Source of the DNA: Streptomyces stelliscabiei
GTDB taxonomy: Bacteria > Actinomycetota > Actinomycetes > Streptomycetales > Streptomycetaceae
Reading direction: 5' to 3'
NCBI RefSeq assembly: GCF_014873495.1
Contig: NZ_JADBGF010000001.1
Coordinates: forward strand, 9,734,001-9,798,000
Length of the DNA stretch: 64,000 nucleotides
Under the pieces are notes generated by a model. The model ran no database searches. It was not told the origin of the DNA and was given only the letters and a program-made list of their open reading frames with translations. This document shows, in pieces, positions 45,276 through 54,106 of this stretch. Both the position numbers and the translations under genes were made by a program. Position 1 is the stretch's first letter; each line of letters opens with the position of its first letter.

Positions 45276-46268
45276 GTGTCCCTGACCCCTCCGATCCAGC
45301 CGATGCTCGCCGAAGCGCGACGGGTCCTTCCCCCGGAAGGGGCCCTGCCCGGAGGACTGGTCGCGGAACAGAAGGCGGACGGGTTTCGCGCCCTCCTCTT
45401 CACCCGTCCGGGACACGCGCTGATCCAGTCCCGCAGGGGCTCGGACCTGACCGGTGCCTTCCCGGACATCGCCGTGGCGGCCGCGGGCCTGGGGGAGACG
45501 CTCGTCCTGGACGGTGAGCTGGTCGTGCCCCACCAGGGCCGGCTGGACTTCCCCAGACTCCAGAGCCGCGCGAGCCGCCGGGGCGCCGGTGCCGTACAGG
45601 CCGCCGCCCGCCATCCGGCGTACCTGATCGTCTTCGACGTCCTGGAGGCGGCGGGCGGGGAGCAGTTGGCCCGGCCGTACCGCGAGCGACGAGCCGTGCT
45701 GGAGGACCTCTTCGCCCGGGGTGTGCTCGCCGCCCCCTTCACGCTGTGCCCGAACACGACCGACCGCGCCACGGCACGGGACTGGCTGGACCCCGCCTGG
45801 GGCACGGCCGGCATCGAAGGGGTCGTGTGCAAGGGGCTCGCGCAGCCCTACCTCCCCGGCCGACGGGCCTGGATCAAGGTGCGCGCCCAGCTCACCTCCG
45901 AAGCCGTGATCGGCGCGGTCACCGGCTCCCCGACGAACCCGCTCACCCTCGTGCTGGGCCGTTACGACGACGCCGGTGATCTGCGCATGGTCGCCCTCAC
46001 CACGCCGCTGGACACCGCGACCCGGCAGGACCTGGGCCGGCGGCTGACCCGAGCGGGCGCGGAACACCCCTGGCACGGACAGCGCTTCGGCGCGGGATGG
46101 GGAACCCGTAGCCAGTTGGACCACCGCCCCGTCCTGCCGGACCTGGTCGCCGAGTTCGTCGCGGACGCGGCTCTCGACGCGGGCCGCTACCGCCACCCGG
46201 TCCGCTTCGTACGGGTCCGCGACGACATGGCCCCGGACGAGGTGGTGTCGTTCGGGGAGAACGCCTGA
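45276..46268 (+). CDS. ATP-dependent DNA ligase (LigC/LigD-ligase-domain type)
   Basis: A 330-residue minimal ligase. Adenylation motif I is EQKADGFRA with nucleophile Lys33; motif III is YLIVFDVLE; motif IV GIEGVVCKGL; motif V RAWIKVRAQ; an OB-fold follows. Actinobacteria use such ligases in base-excision or end-joining repair beside the NAD-dependent LigA. No Ku or LigD polymerase gene is adjacent. The GTG at 45276 is the best in-frame start although GGGAGGAAG at 45249-45257 is 18 bases away; the true start may differ by a few codons. Confidence 0.9.
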   Translation: MSLTPPIQPMLAEARRVLPPEGALPGGLVAEQKADGFRALLFTRPGHALIQSRRGSDLTGAFPDIAVAAAGLGETLVLDGELVVPHQGRLDFPRLQSRASRRGAGAVQAAARHPAYLIVFDVLEAAGGEQLARPYRERRAVLEDLFARGVLAAPFTLCPNTTDRATARDWLDPAWGTAGIEGVVCKGLAQPYLPGRRAWIKVRAQLTSEAVIGAVTGSPTNPLTLVLGRYDDAGDLRMVALTTPLDTATRQDLGRRLTRAGAEHPWHGQRFGAGWGTRSQLDHRPVLPDLVAEFVADAALDAGRYRHPVRFVRVRDDMAPDEVVSFGENA

Positions 46269-46302
46269 CCCCGGTGTGCCCGGGGCGGATGCCGCGGGGC
46301 AT
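46269..46302. terminator. Two short hairpins between convergent ligase and TauE genes
   Basis: CCCCGG-N5-CCGGGG at 46269-46285 and ATGCC-N4-GGCAT at 46289-46302, in the 63-base convergent gap. Confidence 0.55.
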
Positions 46303-46331
46303 TCCGGACGCGGTGTCAGGGGCCGGCCCGG

Positions 46332-47114
46332 TCAGCGCAGGATCTGCGCGGCGTACAGGGCGCCGACGCCCGTGGCGAGGGCGCCGAGCAGGAGCCGGAG
46401 CGCGGTCTCGGGCAGCAGCGGCTGGAGGCGGGCGCCGACGTAGCCGCCGACCAGGCCGCCGGCGCCGCAGGACACGCCCAGCAGCCAGTCGGGGGCGACG
46501 TCCCCGGTGGTGGTCAGGGAGAGCAGCCCGTAGGTGATCGCACCGATGACGGACGTCACGAACGTGGCGGCCAGAGCGGCGGGCGCGACCGTGGCCACGG
46601 GTGTTCCGCGGCCGACGAGGACGGGACCGAGCAGGGAGCCGCCGCCGATCCCGTAGATGCCGCCCGCGACACCCACGGCCAGGGCCAGCGAGGTCGTCGC
46701 GCGGGGCGAGGGCGGACGGGCGGCCCGGTTCGACGCCGGCCGGAGGGTCCGCAGGCACAGCCACAGCCCGAGCGGCAGCAGCAGTGCGGAGATGAGCAGG
46801 CGGAAGACCCGGGGGCCCGGCACCGCGAACACACGGATCACCGCGCCGATGATCACGCCGGGCACGGAACCCGCGACGAGCAGCCGGGTCAGCGGGCCGC
46901 CCAGCCGCCCGGCACGCCAGTAGCGCATGAGGGCGCCCGGCCCGGCCACGACGTTGTACAGCAGGTTCGTCGGGGTCACCGCCGGGCTCGGCACTCCCAG
47001 GACGCTGACCTGCACCGGCAGCAGGAAGACCGCGCCGGAGACACCCACGGGCGAGGTGGCCACCGAGATCAGGAGCCCGGCGACGAATCCGAGCAACCCC
47101 GTCGACCACGCCAC
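46332..47114 (-). CDS. TauE/SafE-family sulfite/organosulfonate exporter-like permease
   Basis: A 260-residue membrane protein with about eight helices. The first repeat has GVSGAVFLLPVQVSVLGVPSPAVTPTNLLYNVV and the second AGGIYGIGGGSLLGPVLV, the paired glycine-rich signatures of the family. Members move sulfite, sulfoacetate or similar anions. The GTG at 47114 follows AGGGAG by six bases. It follows the TetR gene at 47218 on the same strand after 103 bases, so it may be co-transcribed with it. Confidence 0.9.
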   Translation of the reverse strand: MAWSTGLLGFVAGLLISVATSPVGVSGAVFLLPVQVSVLGVPSPAVTPTNLLYNVVAGPGALMRYWRAGRLGGPLTRLLVAGSVPGVIIGAVIRVFAVPGPRVFRLLISALLLPLGLWLCLRTLRPASNRAARPPSPRATTSLALAVGVAGGIYGIGGGSLLGPVLVGRGTPVATVAPAALAATFVTSVIGAITYGLLSLTTTGDVAPDWLLGVSCGAGGLVGGYVGARLQPLLPETALRLLLGALATGVGALYAAQILR

Positions 47115-47217
47115 CCGGACTCCCTGGACAGATCACCGTTCACCTGAACCCGATCCAACCTCCACCGGAGGCGACGGACAACCGCCGTCCACTGTGCGAA
47201 ACGGTGGTGACACCGCG

Positions 47218-47799
47218 TCAGCTCGGGGCGAGGACGGCCTGGATGGCCGGCGCGAGGCCGGCTTCGATCTCGTCCGGCGTCAGTGCGGTCACCGCGGGCA
47301 GCCGCAGCAGGTAACGGGTGAGTCCGAGGCCGAGCAGCTGGGCGGAGACCAGTCCGGCGCGGTGGGCGGCGAGCCCCGGGCCCAGGGCGGCGGCCAGCGC
47401 CGGGGCGACCTGGGCCGCGAAGATCTCGTGCATGCGGGCCGCGGCCTGTTCGTTGGTGACGGCGGAGCGGAGCAGGACCAGCAGCGCGTCGTCGGCGGGG
47501 TCGCCCTCCCAGCGGGCGAGGAAGTGGCGCACCAGCGCCTGTGCCGTCTCGTCGGCCGGAACGCTCGTCAGGTCCGGCAGCCGCAGGTCGATGGCGAGGG
47601 TCGCGTCGAAGAGGTGGGCCTTGCTGCCGAAGTAGCGCATGACCATCGAGGGGTCGATGCCCGCGTCGGAGGCGACGGCCCGGATCGTGGTGCGTTCGTA
47701 GCCCTGGGCGGCGAATCGTTCCCGTGCGGCGCGCAGGATCGCGGCCTTCGTGCGGTCGGAACGCCTGTCCGTGCCGGTGGTCTCGGTGCCTCGCGTCAT
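47218..47799 (-). CDS. TetR-family transcriptional regulator
   Basis: A 193-residue repressor with helix-turn-helix at residues 15-62 (RTKAAILRAARERFAAQGYERTTIRAVASDAGIDPSMVMRYF) and a TetR_C-type ligand domain (HFLARWEGDPADDALLVLLRSA). A perfect palindrome CAACACGTGTTG lies 17 bases upstream of its start. The divergent neighbour is a truncated flavin monooxygenase, the usual target class for this type of regulator. Confidence 0.92.
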   Translation of the reverse strand: MTRGTETTGTDRRSDRTKAAILRAARERFAAQGYERTTIRAVASDAGIDPSMVMRYFGSKAHLFDATLAIDLRLPDLTSVPADETAQALVRHFLARWEGDPADDALLVLLRSAVTNEQAAARMHEIFAAQVAPALAAALGPGLAAHRAGLVSAQLLGLGLTRYLLRLPAVTALTPDEIEAGLAPAIQAVLAPS

Positions 47800-47815
47800 G
47801 CCAACGACTGCAGGC

Positions 47816-47827
47816 CAACACGTGTTG
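47816..47827. promoter_or_regulatory. TetR operator candidate CAACACGTGTTG
   Basis: Perfect 12-bp palindrome in the 68-base divergent gap between the TetR gene and the monooxygenase remnant. Confidence 0.7.
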
Positions 47828-47867
47828 ACTTTCCAGTCCGAGCCTGAGCGTAACGGAAGACCCCGTC

Positions 47868-48089
47868 ATGGACACCACCGCCCTGCCCGCCCGCACCGAG
47901 GTAGCCGTCGTCGGCGGCGGCCCCACCGGACTCGCGCTCGCCGTCACCCTCGCCTCGGCCGGCATCGACTTCGTCGTCCTGGACCGTCTGACCGAGGGCG
48001 CGCCGACGCCCTCTTCGGACTCCTCGCCTCGAAGGGACGGGACTCGCGGGGCCCGATCGGAACAGAACAGGGCACCGGGGAGTCGCTGA
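47868..48089 (+). pseudogene. N-terminal remnant of a FAD-dependent aromatic monooxygenase
   Basis: Starts MDTTALPARTEVAVVGGGPTG and continues LALAVTLASAGIDFVVLDRL, the Rossmann FAD-binding strand-helix-strand of PheA/TfdB-type hydroxylases. After about residue 44 the match stops and unrelated low-complexity residues run to a stop at codon 74, where a whole enzyme would have 380-550 residues. A deletion has removed the rest. The next 290 bases hold no gene. Confidence 0.75.
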
Positions 48090-48322
48090 ACCGGGTGGCT
48101 TGCTGAAACCGGTGTGTCCCACGACGTGTTGCCGAGCGTGCTCCAACGCCTTTGTCCGGTGGGGCGGATGAGGCGTGGGGGGAGGAGGATTCGCCCAGCG
48201 TGCGGATGTCCGGGATGCCCTCGCCGTGAGGCGACTCCACGGCGGACGGCCGACGGCCGACGGGAGTTCCGTGGAATAGCGCCGGGACTCCGGGGCACTC
48301 GGACGACCGGAAAGCGCAGGGC

Positions 48323-48355
48323 GCTGAGCGCTCCGACAAGCGGAGCGCCCTCAGC
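48323..48355 (+). other. Hairpin in the leader of the DUF4190 gene
   Basis: GCTGAG-CGCTCCG pairs with CGGAGCG-CC-CTCAGC around a five-base loop with a two-base bulge, 26 bases before the start codon. It could end transcription from the left or shape the leader. Confidence 0.55.
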
Positions 48356-48381
48356 ACATACGCCTACAACAGAGGAATGTG

Positions 48382-48666
48382 ATGACGAGTTACGGTAGCT
48401 CTTCCGCCACTTCCGGGTCGCGCACCAACAGTCTGGCCATCGCCAGCCTGGTCAGCGGAATCATCGGTATCTTCCTCTTCAACGTGATCCTCGGCCCCGT
48501 GGCCATCGTGCTGGGTGCCGTCGGAATGCGGCAGGCAGCCACGAAGGGGGGCGGCGGCATGGCCAAGGCCGGTGTCATCCTCGGGGTGGTGGACCTGGTC
48601 ATCTTCGCGGTCCTGCTGGCCGTGGCCGCGTCCAACGGCGGTGTCACCTGGTACGTCGGAGGCTGA
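48382..48666 (+). CDS. DUF4190-type small membrane protein
   Basis: A 94-residue protein with a short Ser-rich N-terminus (MTSYGSSSATSGSRTNS) and two hydrophobic helices (LAIASLVSGIIGIFLFNVILGPV; AGVILGVVDLVIFAVLLAV) separated by LGAVGMRQAATKGGGG, the typical DUF4190 layout. These proteins often follow FHA- or forkhead-type regulators but no partner is adjacent here. ATG at 48382 has AGAGGA five bases upstream. Confidence 0.85.
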   Translation: MTSYGSSSATSGSRTNSLAIASLVSGIIGIFLFNVILGPVAIVLGAVGMRQAATKGGGGMAKAGVILGVVDLVIFAVLLAVAASNGGVTWYVGG

Positions 48667-48687
48667 TCACCGCATCGTGCGGCATGG

Positions 48688-48715
48688 GAACGGCTCGGTC
48701 CACACCGAGCCGTTC
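48688..48715. terminator. Bidirectional hairpin between convergent DUF4190 and phosphotransferase genes
   Basis: Perfect 12-bp stem GAACGGCTCGGT with complement around CCAC. Confidence 0.9.
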
Positions 48716-48778
48716 ACGCGTTCCTCGGCCGGCCGCGAACGCCTGTCGCACGGCATGCCGAGGCGCTTCCGTCCTGCA

Positions 48779-49675
48779 TCACTCCTCCGACTCCAGAATC
48801 CCGTCGAGTGTCCGGCGCCCCAGTCTGCTCATCGTCGGATTGCTCTCGACGTAGTACCAGACGAGCCCCATCGCCTGTTCGAACGCCCATGCCTTGCCGC
48901 GCTCCCACTCCAGATCGTCGCAGCCCAGTGTGCGCCGGAGCACGTCCCGCGGACCTGGCCGCAAGAGGTGCCAGGCACTGATCAGGTCCAGCGCGGGGTC
49001 GGCCGGGCCGAAGCCGCCGGTGTCGATCACGCCGCTGAGCCGGCCTCCCGCGACCAGTACGTTGCCGGGGATCAGGTCACGATGGCTCATCACGTCGGCA
49101 CCCGTGCGTGGCAGCTCCCGAAGGCGGTTCCACACCCGGCGCAGCCGGGGCACGTCGAGCAGGCCCTCACTCTCCTCGAAGCACTGCTCCATCCATCCGT
49201 CATGGTGAACGAGAACGCCGCCCCGCCCCCCGCCGCTGAAGATCCGCCCCCGTGTCTCGGCTCCCCGGAGGGCTCCGACGAAGGCCGCGAGGTCCTCGGC
49301 GAAAGCGTCCGACCCACTCGCGTCGGCATCCGAGGCGACCGTTCCCGGCAGCCATGTCTGGACCGACCACGGCATGGGGTAACCCCCTCCCGGACGTCCC
49401 AGGGCGACGGGTTCCGGGACGGGGAACCGGGACACCCGCGCAAGTTCCGCGCTCGCCCGAGCCTCCTCCTGCAAGGCCGTCAGTGCCTCGGCGGCATCGG
49501 CCGGACGCAGCGGGAAACGCGCCGAGAGGTCGTCCCCGATGCGGAAGATGGCGTTGACCGTCCCGGTCGACGGCAGGAGCCGGATCGCCTTGCCGCTCCA
49601 CTGCGGGAACTGTTCCCGGATCAACATCGCGACCGTCTCGACGGTCACGTCCACCTGGTCGTCGTGCATGGCCAT
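48779..49675 (-). CDS. APH-family phosphotransferase
   Basis: A 298-residue kinase-fold protein of the aminoglycoside/macrolide phosphotransferase family. The catalytic loop is SHRDLIPGNVLV and the metal-binding segment GVIDTGGFGPADPALDL; the Gly/Lys region (STGTVNAIFRIGDDLSARFPL) has Arg/Ala in place of the usual Lys environment. It may phosphorylate an antibiotic, amino sugar or other hydroxyl compound; many such genes are not resistance genes. Starts at 49675 or 49669 are both possible. Two residues before stop are Glu-Glu, typical of full-length chains. Confidence 0.85.
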   Translation of the reverse strand: MAMHDDQVDVTVETVAMLIREQFPQWSGKAIRLLPSTGTVNAIFRIGDDLSARFPLRPADAAEALTALQEEARASAELARVSRFPVPEPVALGRPGGGYPMPWSVQTWLPGTVASDADASGSDAFAEDLAAFVGALRGAETRGRIFSGGGRGGVLVHHDGWMEQCFEESEGLLDVPRLRRVWNRLRELPRTGADVMSHRDLIPGNVLVAGGRLSGVIDTGGFGPADPALDLISAWHLLRPGPRDVLRRTLGCDDLEWERGKAWAFEQAMGLVWYYVESNPTMSRLGRRTLDGILESEE

Positions 49676-49842
49676 CTCTCGCAGGCTCCTCCGCCGGTCC
49701 ACCTCGACGCAGGGCGCGGACGAGATCATCTGAGACGACAGCCAGTATTCAGACGCCAGGACTTGGATCAAACCGAATTTGACGAACGGACCTCGTGGGC
49801 CGCCGGCGGAATTCCCACCCGGGTACGGGAGTTGATCACCAC

Positions 49843-50301
49843 ATGACCCAGAAACCAGGCCCTCGCCCACTGAGTGACGAAGCCCTCTCCGGCCTCCTCG
49901 GCGCCCAGCAGTTCGGCACGCTCGCCACCGTCAAGCGCGACGGGCACCCCCACCTGACCACCATGCTGTACAGCTGGGATCCCGCGGCCCGCGTCGTGCG
50001 GTTCTCGACGACGGCCGACCGGGTCAAGGTCGGGCATCTGCGGCGCGACCCGCGTGCGGCGCTGCATGTACAGGGCGGCGACGTGTGGTCGTTCGCGGTC
50101 GCCGAGGGCGAGGCCGAAGTCTCCGGGACCACCACGGTCCCCGGCGACGCGGTGGGGCGGGAACTGCTCGCCATGGTCCCGAAGTCCGCGGAGCCCGAGG
50201 ACGAGGACGCTTTCCTGGAGCAGTTGGTCGCCGAGCGCCGCGTGGTCGTCCGGCTGAGGGTGACCCGGCTCTACGGCACCGCGCTGGACATCGACGGATA
50301 G
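49843..50301 (+). CDS. PPOX-class F420-dependent oxidoreductase
   Basis: A 152-residue split-barrel flavin/deazaflavin-binding protein (FGTLATVKRDGHPHLTTMLYSWD, VVRFSTTADRVKVGHLRRDPRAALHV), the pattern of FDOR-B enzymes using F420. The substrate is unknown. The ATG at 49843 follows GGGAG by about ten bases. It runs divergently from the phosphotransferase gene and 70 bases ahead of a lipoprotein gene. Confidence 0.88.
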   Translation: MTQKPGPRPLSDEALSGLLGAQQFGTLATVKRDGHPHLTTMLYSWDPAARVVRFSTTADRVKVGHLRRDPRAALHVQGGDVWSFAVAEGEAEVSGTTTVPGDAVGRELLAMVPKSAEPEDEDAFLEQLVAERRVVVRLRVTRLYGTALDIDG

Positions 50302-50371
50302 GGGACCGGTCCCGCCGGGTGCCGCGAGGCGCGGCACGAACGGAACTCGTGCCCGCGGCGTCTGAGGGAAC

Positions 50372-50794
50372 ATGAAGGTATCGCGTCGATCAGCCGTCCT
50401 GCTCCTGAGCGCCGGGGTGTTGCTCACCGCCTGCTCTACCGCGTCCGACGATCCGGGGAGCGAGGGGTACACCGGCCCCACCCTGCCTGCCCGCACCGTC
50501 AAGGAGGGCACCTGGCAGGAAGGGCCGGCCGAGCCCAGGAAGCACAGGCCGTACCCGTACGACATCAACACGCACTGCGGGATCAAGTGGGTGCGCTTCG
50601 GCGGCCGTTGGTGGGTCCTCGACACGGTGTTCCCCGGTGTCGAGCAGGTGCAGGGGGAGCCGCCCTCGCCGGGGCGCGAGAGGGTCGCCGGCTACATGAC
50701 CCTGATCGGCGCGGACACCGCCAACTTCGACGCCGCCGGAATGCCCACCCTGCAGTTCGTACCCACCGAGGAGGAACCGCCGGGCTGCGCCTAG
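50372..50794 (+). CDS. Small secreted lipoprotein of unknown function
   Basis: A 140-residue lipoprotein: MKVSRRSAVLLLSAGVLLTAC has a clean lipobox (LLTAC, Cys21). The mature part is short, Pro-rich and contains HCGIKWVRFGGRWWVLDT and a C-terminal Cys two residues before the end, so a disulfide with the Cys in THCGIKW is possible. No family is recognised. GAGGGAA lies four bases before the ATG. Probably anchored on the outer membrane face of the cell. Confidence 0.8.
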   Translation: MKVSRRSAVLLLSAGVLLTACSTASDDPGSEGYTGPTLPARTVKEGTWQEGPAEPRKHRPYPYDINTHCGIKWVRFGGRWWVLDTVFPGVEQVQGEPPSPGRERVAGYMTLIGADTANFDAAGMPTLQFVPTEEEPPGCA

Positions 50795-50796
50795 CG

Positions 50797-50914
50797 TTCG
50801 CAGCTGTCGCACACCGGTCGCGGCGTGCGTCTGTCCGGCCGACAGCACCGTCGCCGCACCCAGTGCCACGGTGGTCACACCGACCTGTACCGCGCTGCGC
50901 ATCGAGGTCTTCAA
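50797..50914 (-). pseudogene. Orphan signal-peptide remnant of a secreted protein
   Basis: On the minus strand MRSAVQVGVTTVALGAATV followed by LSAGQTHAATG is a textbook Streptomyces Sec signal peptide with GGGGGAG upstream of a TTG/ATG start (50914/50902). After about 35 residues the frame runs antisense through the lipoprotein gene with no sensible protein, so the mature part has been lost. The rest of the gap from 50915 to 51101 holds nothing recognisable. Confidence 0.55.
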
Positions 50915-51101
50915 CGCTCCCCCTGTCCCGTGACGGCCATGGTGGGTCATGTCCCGAGTCATGCTGGACGCGGAGCGGTGCCGGCACATGGGGGAGCACC
51001 CCAAGTACCGGACGTCGTGTCGGGGGCGGGCACGGGGTCCGGGACGGCGGGCGGCCGACCTGCGATGTCGGTCGACGGGGTTCGGTCACGGGCTCCACGG
51101 A

Positions 51102-51569
51102 TCATGTCCGGGCCGGGTCGCCGCCGAGGTCCTCCGTGAGGACGACCGCGGCGGTCGTGCTCTTGCCGACCGGTTCCCGGCGCACCGCGTAGCTCTCGCA
51201 CGCGGCCATGACGATCTCCAGCCCGTGCTGCCCGACCCGGTCCGGTTCCGCGGGCGAGGCCACCGGCAGCGTCGGGTCGCTGTCCCAGACCGTGACCTGC
51301 ACCGAGCCGCCGGACACCTCCAGGTCCAGCAGACAGGGGCCGGGCGCGTACTTGCAGGCGTTGGTCAGCAGCTCGCTGACGACCAGCTGCACGGTGCCCA
51401 TGGCTCTGGCGGAGACCGGAAGATCGAGGACGGACTGCAGGCGGACCAGGAAGGCCCGGGCCATGGCACGGCCCTGAGCGATGTCGCCGGGGTTGCCGTG
51501 GTACATCGCCGAGCTTTTGATCAACCCGTCGTGCAGCAGAGGGCTGTCGTCGTGGGCAGCCTCGTCCAT
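51102..51569 (-). CDS. RsbW/SpoIIAB-like ATP-binding regulatory protein
   Basis: A 155-residue HATPase_c protein with N-box VQLVVSELLTNACKYA, G1-box VWDSDPTLP and G2 region RVGQHGLEIVMA. Proteins of this type act as anti-sigma kinases in partner switching. It is a clear paralogue of the protein encoded at 60536 (shared YAPGP, WDSDPT, DRVGQHGLEIV). It follows the GAF-PAS-PP2C gene at 51730 on the same strand after 160 bases, which supplies the opposing phosphatase. No STAS protein gene is adjacent. Confidence 0.9.
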   Translation of the reverse strand: MDEAAHDDSPLLHDGLIKSSAMYHGNPGDIAQGRAMARAFLVRLQSVLDLPVSARAMGTVQLVVSELLTNACKYAPGPCLLDLEVSGGSVQVTVWDSDPTLPVASPAEPDRVGQHGLEIVMAACESYAVRREPVGKSTTAAVVLTEDLGGDPART

Positions 51570-51729
51570 GCGATCCGCCCGCTTCCTGAGCCTTGATCGG
51601 TACACGGGCCCGTCTACCCCCAAAATCCCGGGAACATCAGACTCGGCCGTACGTCTCCGCTCTCCACCCGTCTGCCGCAGGCCGGGGCATGGCCCGCTCG
51701 GCCGGACGGGTGGCGGAGAACACCACCGC

Positions 51730-53856
51730 CTACTGGCTGCGCAGGAGGAGCAGGGCGATGTCGTCCGTACGGGCGTGATGCGGCCCCGCGTGGTGGAGGA
51801 GGCTGTCGGCGAGGTCGTCGAGGGGCAGGTCGCCGTCGCCGGTGAGATGACGGGCGAGGGCCGTGATGGAGTCGGTGATGTCGGTGTCGGGGGTTTCCAC
51901 GAGGCCGTCGGTGTAGAGGGCGAGCACCGCTCCCGCGGGCAGCGGGAGAGTGGTGACCGGATAGTCGGCCGCCCGACCCACCGCGATGCCCAGCAGGGGG
52001 CCTGGCTCCACCGTGAGCGCGACGGTCCGCGGCGCCGGCGCGGGCTCGCGCAGCAGCGGGGGCGGATGCCCCGCACTGGCGAGGTGCAGGCGCCGCTCGG
52101 CGAGGTCGATGTGGACGTAGAGGCAGGAGACGAAGAGGTCGGTCTCCAGGTCCGTCAGGACGCGGTTGGTGCGGGCCAGGACCTCACCGGGCAGCGCGCC
52201 GGCGGTGGCGTGGACGGCGGTGCGGACCTGGCCCATGAGGGCCGCGGCGTGCATGCTGTGGCCCTGCACGTCGCCGATGACGGCGGCGGCGGTCGTCTCG
52301 CTCAGGCGGATCAGGTCGTAGAAGTCGCCGCCGACCCCCATGCCGTGGGCGGCCGGCAGATAGCGGGCGGCGACGGCGAGCGTGGGGAAGTCCGGCAGGG
52401 CCGCCGGGAGCAGGGCCTGCTGCAGGCCATGGGCGAGGTCGTGTTTGGCGTCGTACAGCAGTGCCCGGTCCATGGCCTGGGCGATGAGTCCCGCCAGGGA
52501 CACGAGGACGGCGCGGTCGCTCGCGCCGAAGGAGTGCGGGTCGTCGTAGGACAGGACGCAGCAGCCGACGCGGCGGTCGGAGACCAGCAGGGGCAGGAAC
52601 GCCCAGGCCTGCTTGCCGCTGAGGTCTGCCGCCCTGGGGTGGACGCGGGTCATTTCCGCGCGGTCGGCGTAGAAGGCGGGGATGCCGCTGCGCAGGACAT
52701 GCCCGGCGGGGGTGAGATCGGTGTCCAGGGGCAGACCGTCCAGGCGGGCGACGTTACGCGGGTCGTAGCCCCGGTGTCCGGTGATCCTCAGGCGGCCGGC
52801 GTCGGCGGCGGACAGGACCATGCCCTGGGCGCCGAACGCGGGCAGGATCTGGTCGGCCACCACGTTGACGACGTCGGCCACGGTGACGGTCTGGCTCAGG
52901 GCCGCCGCCAGATGGATCAGCTGGTGGACCCGTCCGGTGCCGGTTCCGGCGGGTGGGCCGGCCAGGTTCGGAGTGACGCGGGGCGGTGCCGTGTCCGCCG
53001 GCTGCCGGTCGACGTGCGGGGAGACGAGGGCGCTGATGCCGCTGTCGTCCGGGTAGAGCCGGATGTCGAGCCAGTGGTCGGGCGGGTGCAGCGCGGTGTA
53101 GGCGACGGGCTCGCGGGTGAAGACGGCGGTGCGGTAGTGGTCCTCGTGGACCGGGTCGTCGAGCCAGGGCACGGACTGCCACGGCAGGGTTCCCAGGAGG
53201 CGGTCGGCCCGGCGCCCGAGCAGCTGCGCGGCGGCGTCGTTGAGGTAGGTGATGCGGCCCTGGAGGTCGAAGCCGAGGGCGCCGACGGGCATCCGCTGCA
53301 GCAGGTCGGCGGCGGCGAGCCCGCTCTGGGCCGGGTCCGGGCCGGACCTGTGCAGTGGCACGGCGCGCGGCTGGTCCGGAATGTCCCGGAGGGCCGGCTC
53401 CTCGTCCAGCACCTGGGTGAGGCGGCTCGCGCTGGACAGGATGTTCCCGCGTTCGCGCCGGGTCAGCGAGGGCGGGTGGCTTTTGGGCCACACCAGAACC
53501 AGGGCTCCCCACCGGCGGACGCCGTGCAGGGGAGCGAAGGCCAGCGCGAACTGGTAGGGCAGCCCGGCCGCCGCGTTCGGGTACAGGCGGGCCATGTCCT
53601 CCTGCCGGCCCACCCACACGAGGCGGTCCTCGCGCACCGCCTCGGACAGCGGGCCCGCGGCCGACACCGCCACCCGTCGCCAAGGCGCCACGGCCATCAC
53701 CGGCACCCCGCACACCGCTGCCAGGCACAACACCGACTCCGCGGGCGCCAGCAGGTACACGCCCGCCGCCAGAGCCCCCGTCCGTCGCACCGTGCCACTG
53801 AGCACCTCGTCCAAGGGCGCCTCGTCATCGAGTGCGACAGAACTCGCATCACTCAC
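51730..53856 (-). CDS. GAF-PAS-GAF-PP2C (SpoIIE-type) phosphatase
   Basis: A 708-residue soluble signalling phosphatase. An N-terminal GAF domain (about 10-160), a PAS domain (about 185-290: RMPVGALGFDLQGRITYLNDAAA), a second GAF domain (about 320-465) and a PP2C domain (about 480-708: metal motifs GGDFYDLI, GDVQGHSM, LYTDGLVE, RTDDIALLLL). It should dephosphorylate a STAS anti-anti-sigma protein in response to small ligands. The GTG at 53856 (VSDASSV) is the likely start since the Arg/Pro-rich extension upstream has no family match. The RsbW-like gene follows downstream. Confidence 0.88.
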   Translation of the reverse strand: MSDASSVALDDEAPLDEVLSGTVRRTGALAAGVYLLAPAESVLCLAAVCGVPVMAVAPWRRVAVSAAGPLSEAVREDRLVWVGRQEDMARLYPNAAAGLPYQFALAFAPLHGVRRWGALVLVWPKSHPPSLTRRERGNILSSASRLTQVLDEEPALRDIPDQPRAVPLHRSGPDPAQSGLAAADLLQRMPVGALGFDLQGRITYLNDAAAQLLGRRADRLLGTLPWQSVPWLDDPVHEDHYRTAVFTREPVAYTALHPPDHWLDIRLYPDDSGISALVSPHVDRQPADTAPPRVTPNLAGPPAGTGTGRVHQLIHLAAALSQTVTVADVVNVVADQILPAFGAQGMVLSAADAGRLRITGHRGYDPRNVARLDGLPLDTDLTPAGHVLRSGIPAFYADRAEMTRVHPRAADLSGKQAWAFLPLLVSDRRVGCCVLSYDDPHSFGASDRAVLVSLAGLIAQAMDRALLYDAKHDLAHGLQQALLPAALPDFPTLAVAARYLPAAHGMGVGGDFYDLIRLSETTAAAVIGDVQGHSMHAAALMGQVRTAVHATAGALPGEVLARTNRVLTDLETDLFVSCLYVHIDLAERRLHLASAGHPPPLLREPAPAPRTVALTVEPGPLLGIAVGRAADYPVTTLPLPAGAVLALYTDGLVETPDTDITDSITALARHLTGDGDLPLDDLADSLLHHAGPHHARTDDIALLLLRSQ

Positions 53857-54049
53857 ATCTTCGACAGTAGCCGCCGGAAGCCCGAACGGGGTCCGTGGGT
53901 GCGCACGCGGCCGTGCGCGGTGTGCGGGCTCGTACCCCCAGGACACGACGCCGCCCCGACACCGCCGCGCCACGCCGCCGCACCACGGCGTTCGCACGAC
54001 GGCGTCGCACGACGGCGTCGACCGATTCGTGTTCGGCCGGATGACGTCT

Positions 54050-54067
54050 GTTCACCGGTGGGTGAAC
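54050..54067. promoter_or_regulatory. Inverted repeat GTTCACC-N4-GGTGAAC before the propeller genes
   Basis: Perfect seven-base arms 40 bases upstream of the start at 54107. A 13-bp direct repeat (CGCACGACGGCGT) lies at 53993-54018. A regulatory role is inferred. Confidence 0.5.
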
Positions 54068-54106
54068 GCCAATAGCGTGTGCGGCCTTCGCGTCCTGGGG
54101 GGTCTC

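Noticed and set aside
53594..54106. N-terminal extension of the first propeller protein
   Set aside because: It overlaps the PP2C gene antisense and would bury the signal peptide; the ATG at 54107 has a good ribosome site.
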